DNA of 28,486 nt, taken from contig JAICTU010000042.1 of assembly GCA_025936205.1 (NCBI GenBank), forward strand, positions 1-28,486. Reading direction: 5' to 3'. The DNA comes from Polyangiaceae bacterium. Its GTDB lineage: Bacteria > Myxococcota > Polyangia > Polyangiales > Polyangiaceae. Position numbers and translations under genes: made by a program. Of the stretch, positions 25,294-28,486 are shown piece by piece; position 1 is the stretch's first letter; each line of letters starts with the position of its first letter. Under the pieces are notes generated by a model, which made no database searches, had not been told where the DNA came from, and was given only the letters and a program-made list of their open reading frames with translations.

Positions 25294-25989
25294 ATGAAGA
25301 CGACTCGAAGTCAGTCACGGGCAGGGCGGCGAACCGCCGTGGCGGCCGCACTGGCTGCCTGGGCTTGCTGCGCTTGCCACGCTTCGGTCCAGGCAGATGC
25401 CCAGCTGAACACCGGCAAAGACTCCGAAGAAAAGGTGCGAGACTTCGATCGCCCCCTGGACCCCGCCGCCGCGGGCAAGGCGGAACCCGCCGCCGACGCT
25501 GCCGCAGCGCCGGAATATGCCTTGCTCGGCGCACGTCACGACCTGAACTACGCGGGTAGCAAGACTCCGGCATGCCAGTGCCTGGCGGTCGCGCTCAGTG
25601 ACAAGGCGGAAGATCCTGCCTTCCAGTGGGAGCTGGGAGCCCCGCATCTGGAGCCCAGCACTCAGCTGGTGATCGCCTTCACCTCCAATGGGGTCAGTTG
25701 TGACTCGCCCCCCGCGGGCACGCTGGGCGCCTCGTACCAGGGCTACGCCATCGACGGAAATGACGTGGTCGTCTCGGTGGAGGCCCTCGGCGAAGGGCGG
25801 CCGCCGACGAGCGGCGCGATCATTCCCCGCCCGCAGGGCACGGGCTCCGTGCTGATTGAACCCGCGGGAGCGGTGTACGGAAAGCCCCTGGATGGAAAGT
25901 CCAAGCGCTGCAAGCTCACCCTCGCGAGCAGTGCTCCCGCCGTGGTGTTGCCCGGCGCCACGGGTGGACCACCTGCTGCGCCAAAGTAG
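25294..25989 (+). CDS. Exported hypothetical protein
   Basis: A 231-residue protein of unknown function. A basic N-terminus (MKTTRSQSRAGRR) and hydrophobic region with Cys at 25, 26 and 28 (AAWACCACHA) indicate export, either lipidated or cleaved near SVQA. Residues about 40-75 are charged and Ala/Pro-rich. A beta-rich domain follows with conserved-looking Cys residues (TPACQCLAVALS, SNGVSCDSPPAGTLG, KSKRCKLTL), which could form disulfides in the periplasm. The same strand and frame is open far upstream (from 23869), but that stretch is antisense to the ATPase gene and is a shadow. It is divergent from the ATPase with 138 bases between starts. Confidence 0.72.
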   Translation: MKTTRSQSRAGRRTAVAAALAAWACCACHASVQADAQLNTGKDSEEKVRDFDRPLDPAAAGKAEPAADAAAAPEYALLGARHDLNYAGSKTPACQCLAVALSDKAEDPAFQWELGAPHLEPSTQLVIAFTSNGVSCDSPPAGTLGASYQGYAIDGNDVVVSVEALGEGRPPTSGAIIPRPQGTGSVLIEPAGAVYGKPLDGKSKRCKLTLASSAPAVVLPGATGGPPAAPK

Positions 25990-26128
25990 GCATGCTCCAG
26001 GGCCGCGGGGGTAAGGAGCGCCTGTCTGCAGTGCAGCCATACCCGTCGGTTGACGACCGCGCGGCGGGATCATACGTAGCTTCGTTGTGGGTCTCCGGGC
26101 AGGGCGCGGGTGGGTCGAACGCAGGCGG

Positions 26129-26905
26129 ATGAGCAACCCAGGGCACCCGTTTCTGGCGGCCCCGTTTCTGGCGGCCCCGTTTCTGGCAGCCCTGCTGCTG
26201 GCGGCGTGCCTGCCTCGCGATGACCTGTCGAGCTATTCGAGCAACTCCGTAGGCCAGGGCAGTTCCGATCCCAATTCGTCCCCCGACGCTTCGAGCGCGG
26301 GCAGCGGGGGCCTCGAAGGTCAGGGCGGCAACTCCGGAGAGATCAGCGACCCGAACCTGCCCCTCGGCGGCAGCGGCTCGGAGCTGGCGGACGCGGCGGC
26401 TCCCGTAGCAGACGCCGGTATCTCCGAGCTCGATGCCTCCCCCGGCGACTCGGGCACGGGCGACGCGGGGCAGCTCGCCAACGCCTGCGCGGCGACCCAG
26501 GGCAGCCTGCAGACGGGGACGAACGTCTGTCTGTTCTTTGCCTCTGCTGCGCGGGTGACCTGGCAAGCGGCGGCCCTGGCGTGCCAGTCGCGCAGCTCCG
26601 TGCTGGTCTCGATCCAGGACATCGCGCGCAACGACTTCTTGACCAGCCTGATCGGCAGCACGGACATCTGGACCGGCGGCAACGATCCGGGCGCCAACCC
26701 CGGCGCCAACGCTTTCGTCTGGCGCGACAACACGCCCGTCAGTCTGGTGCTGGGCACCTGGGCCTCGGGCGAGCCCGACGCCGTCGCCGATCAGTTCTGC
26801 GTCGCCAAGACGGGCGAAGCCGCCGCGCCGCCCAGCCCCGCCTCGCCCTGGCGCGATCGCCCGTGCTCGGAGCTGAAGGCGTACGTGTGCGAGCAGAGCC
26901 TGTAA
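26129..26905 (+). CDS. C-type-lectin-like lipoprotein
   Basis: A 258-residue cell-surface or periplasmic lipoprotein. The signal peptide contains the repeated FLAAP unit and a lipobox LLAAC (Cys27). A long Ser/Gly/Asp/Ala-rich linker (about 30-125) is typical of myxobacterial surface lipoproteins. The C-terminal domain (about 130-258) has the C-type-lectin fold pattern: Cys near its start, CLFFASAARVTWQAAALACQ, DIWTGGND, FVWRDNTPV, GTWASGEPDAVADQFCVAKT, then WRDRPCSELKAYVCEQ with paired Cys. The EPD and WRD-C elements fit a carbohydrate or protein-binding lectin domain. Calcium ligands are suggestive but not certain. The start at 26129 has GGCGG close upstream. Confidence 0.85.
   Translation: MSNPGHPFLAAPFLAAPFLAALLLAACLPRDDLSSYSSNSVGQGSSDPNSSPDASSAGSGGLEGQGGNSGEISDPNLPLGGSGSELADAAAPVADAGISELDASPGDSGTGDAGQLANACAATQGSLQTGTNVCLFFASAARVTWQAAALACQSRSSVLVSIQDIARNDFLTSLIGSTDIWTGGNDPGANPGANAFVWRDNTPVSLVLGTWASGEPDAVADQFCVAKTGEAAAPPSPASPWRDRPCSELKAYVCEQSL
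26150..26194 (+). repeat. 15-bp tandem repeat in the signal-peptide coding region
   Basis: Three units of TTTCTGGCGGCCCCG (third copy with two changes) encode FLAAP-FLAAP-FLAAL. Each unit adds five residues to the hydrophobic core without changing frame. Confidence 0.9.
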
Positions 26906-26929
26906 CGGCAGGGCCCGGCGAGCGCCGCT

Positions 26930-27805
26930 TCAGAACTGATGTGCGTAGGCGGCGAACGCGCCGCCGGAGCCGGCGACGATCGACAGCCCCGCCAGGTCGG
27001 AGACGGGCGTGCTCGGCTTGCTGGGGCCGCTCACCAGCACCCAAGTGGCGGAGCCCAGCGCCAGCACCCCCACGCCCAGCGCGACGTTGGACAGCACGTA
27101 GCGCGTGCGAATGCTCTCCACGGCCGCTTCACTGCAGTTCGGCTTGCAGTTGGAGTCTTTCAGCTCCTTCTCGTCGGAGCGCGCCTTCAGGCCCAGCGCC
27201 GTGAAGGCGCCGAGGCTCACCACGCCCACGCCGATCAGCGTGCCGCCGATGGCCCAGCGCTGCCCATCGAGCCACGAGCCCTGGGCGCCTTTGGACTGTT
27301 CGCCGCCGGGAGCAGGCGCACTCGGCTCGAGCTGCACGTCGATGGGACGAAACTTTTCGCCTTCCCGCAGTGTCACGCTCTGAGACACCGGCGGCAAGCC
27401 CGCGCGCTCGAACACCAGCGTGTGCTCGCCGGGATCCACCGGGATGGCCAGGCCGTTGAGCGAGCTCGCCAGCTGCTGGTCTTCCATGCGCACCGCCACG
27501 TCCGTCACGTCATTCCCGTCGGCGAGCTGAGCTCGGACGACGATCGACGGCGTCACGGCATCGAGCTTCTGGAGCACGGTGGCGCAGCGCCGCCGTACGT
27601 CGCCTCCGCACTGGGCGTTGACGCACTCGAGCAGCAGCGTACGCGCCGCACGGTACTGGCCGGAGCTTCGCAGGGCGTCCGTGCGTTGCACGGCGTCGCA
27701 GCTGGCGGGCTCATTGGCTTGGGCGCTGGCGCTGCGGGCGGGAAGCGAAAGCAGGGCAAGGGCACCCCAGAAGACGGTGACGAGAGCCGACGGCGATCGC
27801 TGCAT
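26930..27805 (-). CDS. PEGA-type envelope protein with C-terminal membrane segments
   Basis: A 291-residue exported protein. A signal peptide ends near SASAQA (about 30). A Cys-rich helical section follows (CDAVQRTDALRSSGQYRAAR, CVNAQCGGDVRRRCATVLQK), then a beta sandwich segment resembling PEGA domains (IPVDPGEHTLVFERAGLPPV, then QSVTLREGEKFRPIDVQLEP). Two hydrophobic segments near the C-terminus (IGGTLIGVGVVSLGAFTALG and VLSNVALGVGVLALGSATWV) flank a short polar loop with two Cys (NCKPNC). Function is unknown; this layout is common in myxobacterial envelope proteins. Start at 27805 is chosen because it begins the signal peptide; no ribosome-binding site is evident. It follows the cellulase gene by 115 bases on the same strand. 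Confidence 0.78.
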   Translation of the reverse strand: MQRSPSALVTVFWGALALLSLPARSASAQANEPASCDAVQRTDALRSSGQYRAARTLLLECVNAQCGGDVRRRCATVLQKLDAVTPSIVVRAQLADGNDVTDVAVRMEDQQLASSLNGLAIPVDPGEHTLVFERAGLPPVSQSVTLREGEKFRPIDVQLEPSAPAPGGEQSKGAQGSWLDGQRWAIGGTLIGVGVVSLGAFTALGLKARSDEKELKDSNCKPNCSEAAVESIRTRYVLSNVALGVGVLALGSATWVLVSGPSKPSTPVSDLAGLSIVAGSGGAFAAYAHQF

Positions 27806-27919
27806 AAGTGAGAAGCAGAACTGGTACTTGCGAGCGTATACCCTGCCCGCTTCTGCATCAACCGCAGGTCTACGCTCGTCGTCCAGCCGGGCGGCCACCC
27901 ATGTGCCGTTCCGGGCTCC

Positions 27920-28486
27920 TCACTTGTAGCTGGCGGGGAAGTATCCACCCGCCGCCATCAGGAACAGCACGCGCAGCGTGGCTTGATAATACCAGCGGTC
28001 GTCCAGGTCATCGTACGCCTGCCACTCGGCAACGTAAGTGTTGAGCTTGTTCGCATCCACCGCGGAGCCGCTGAGCGAGAGCGAACCCAGGAACGCGCTG
28101 TTGCGCTTGTCGTCGAAGTCGTCGGCGTCGGCCATGGCCTTGATGCCGCCCTTGGCGTCCACGGCCTGGCTCATCCGCTGCAAGAAGCTCTTCGCGTCGG
28201 CGTTGCCGGACCAGCCGTAGTCGAGCGCGACGCGCCAGGGATTGCGCACCGCCTCGTAACCGAAGTTTCCGCGGTCACCGTTCTCCGAGCGACCGTCTCC
28301 GAAGCCCCAGTCGGGAATCAGGCCCGCCTTGGCGTCCTGCATGCCCTTCAGCATCGTGTACGTGTCGGTCGCGAGCTTGTTCCAGAAGTCCGCGCGATCG
28401 GTCTGCACGCGCGCGAACAGCCGATAGTGCCCGGGCGAGAAGTACGAGGGGTTGACCGTGCCGTTCCCGCAGCCGCCGAACTGATC
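27920..28486 (-). CDS. Glycoside hydrolase family 8 cellulase (5' end outside window)
   Basis: C-terminal 188 residues of a secreted endoglucanase-like enzyme; the frame runs open through the window edge, so the catalytic N-terminal part and signal peptide are missing. The visible start contains NPSYFSPGHYRLFA, which matches the family-8 consensus around the substrate cleft (NPSYxAPAxYRxFA). Later elements fit too: GLIPDWGFGDGR, the segment YEAVRNPWRVALDYGWSGNA with its RxPWR pattern, and SAFLGSLSLSG. These enzymes hydrolyse beta-1,4-glucans by inversion. The C-terminus is close to the stop with no carbohydrate-binding module. A GH8 enzyme suits a cellulolytic Sorangium-like host, or cellulose/matrix turnover by a synthase locus. 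Confidence 0.92.
   Translation of the reverse strand, partial: DQFGGCGNGTVNPSYFSPGHYRLFARVQTDRADFWNKLATDTYTMLKGMQDAKAGLIPDWGFGDGRSENGDRGNFGYEAVRNPWRVALDYGWSGNADAKSFLQRMSQAVDAKGGIKAMADADDFDDKRNSAFLGSLSLSGSAVDANKLNTYVAEWQAYDDLDDRWYYQATLRVLFLMAAGGYFPASYK

Overview
The window is GC-rich (codon third positions mostly G or C) and densely packed. About thirty-two genes lie on both strands, often in short operons with 4-base start/stop overlaps. The mix suggests a delta-proteobacterium-like predator or degrader of the Myxococcota, probably of the Sorangium/Polyangium type: a multi-receiver hybrid histidine kinase, a soluble Ser/Thr kinase, many Ala/Pro-rich lipoproteins, a C-type-lectin-like lipoprotein, PEGA-type proteins, an orphan FliI/YscN ATPase and a family-8 cellulase. 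That placement is inference from gene content; no rRNA or other marker is present. I see no tRNA, rRNA, CRISPR array, insertion sequence or prophage.

Layout. 1-3160: end of a hybrid histidine kinase with three receiver domains, then a stand-alone RibD-C (DHFR-fold) reductase. 3235-5208: a conserved hypothetical protein divergent from a Ser/Thr kinase. 5393-8171: a secreted four-EF-hand protein, a small envelope protein, and a two-gene operon of a DUF4412-like lipoprotein and a universal stress protein. 8247-10983: a small lipoprotein divergent from a BrkB/YihY-family membrane protein, whose gene overlaps that of an Omp85-like outer-membrane barrel. 11172-12919: a probable operon of a two-CBS protein, a glutathionyl-hydroquinone reductase and a small helical protein. 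12922-15757 (minus): a four-gene operon resembling the Cpx envelope-stress system (Spy/CpxP-like protein with a His/Gly/Trp-rich segment, a 75-residue membrane protein, an OmpR-type regulator and a HAMP sensor kinase).

16126-18409: a TolC-like protein and an HlyD-like adaptor with no pump or ATPase beside them, followed by a convergent coiled-coil lipoprotein. 19305-21384: a membrane-anchored hypothetical protein and a RhlE-type DEAD-box helicase. 21389-22496 (minus): an ArsC/Spx-family protein and an exported SAM-methyltransferase-like protein. 22525-23811: thyA-folA, the dTMP/tetrahydrofolate pair. 23851-25155 (minus): the orphan FliI/YscN ATPase. 25294-28486: an exported hypothetical protein, the lectin-like lipoprotein, a PEGA-like envelope protein and the C-terminal part of a GH8 cellulase cut by the window edge.

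The common themes are envelope stress, envelope assembly and redox/stress defence. No unmistakably new defence or mobile system is visible. The best leads are the Cpx-like operon with its His-rich protein and unknown small partner, the pump-less TolC/HlyD-like pair, the BrkB/Omp85 overlap and the isolated type III ATPase. Perfect or near-perfect GC hairpins at 2174-2193, 3180-3202, 5939-5968, 8216-8245 and 18462-18489 sit at gene ends and probably act as terminators, although none has a clear T tract.
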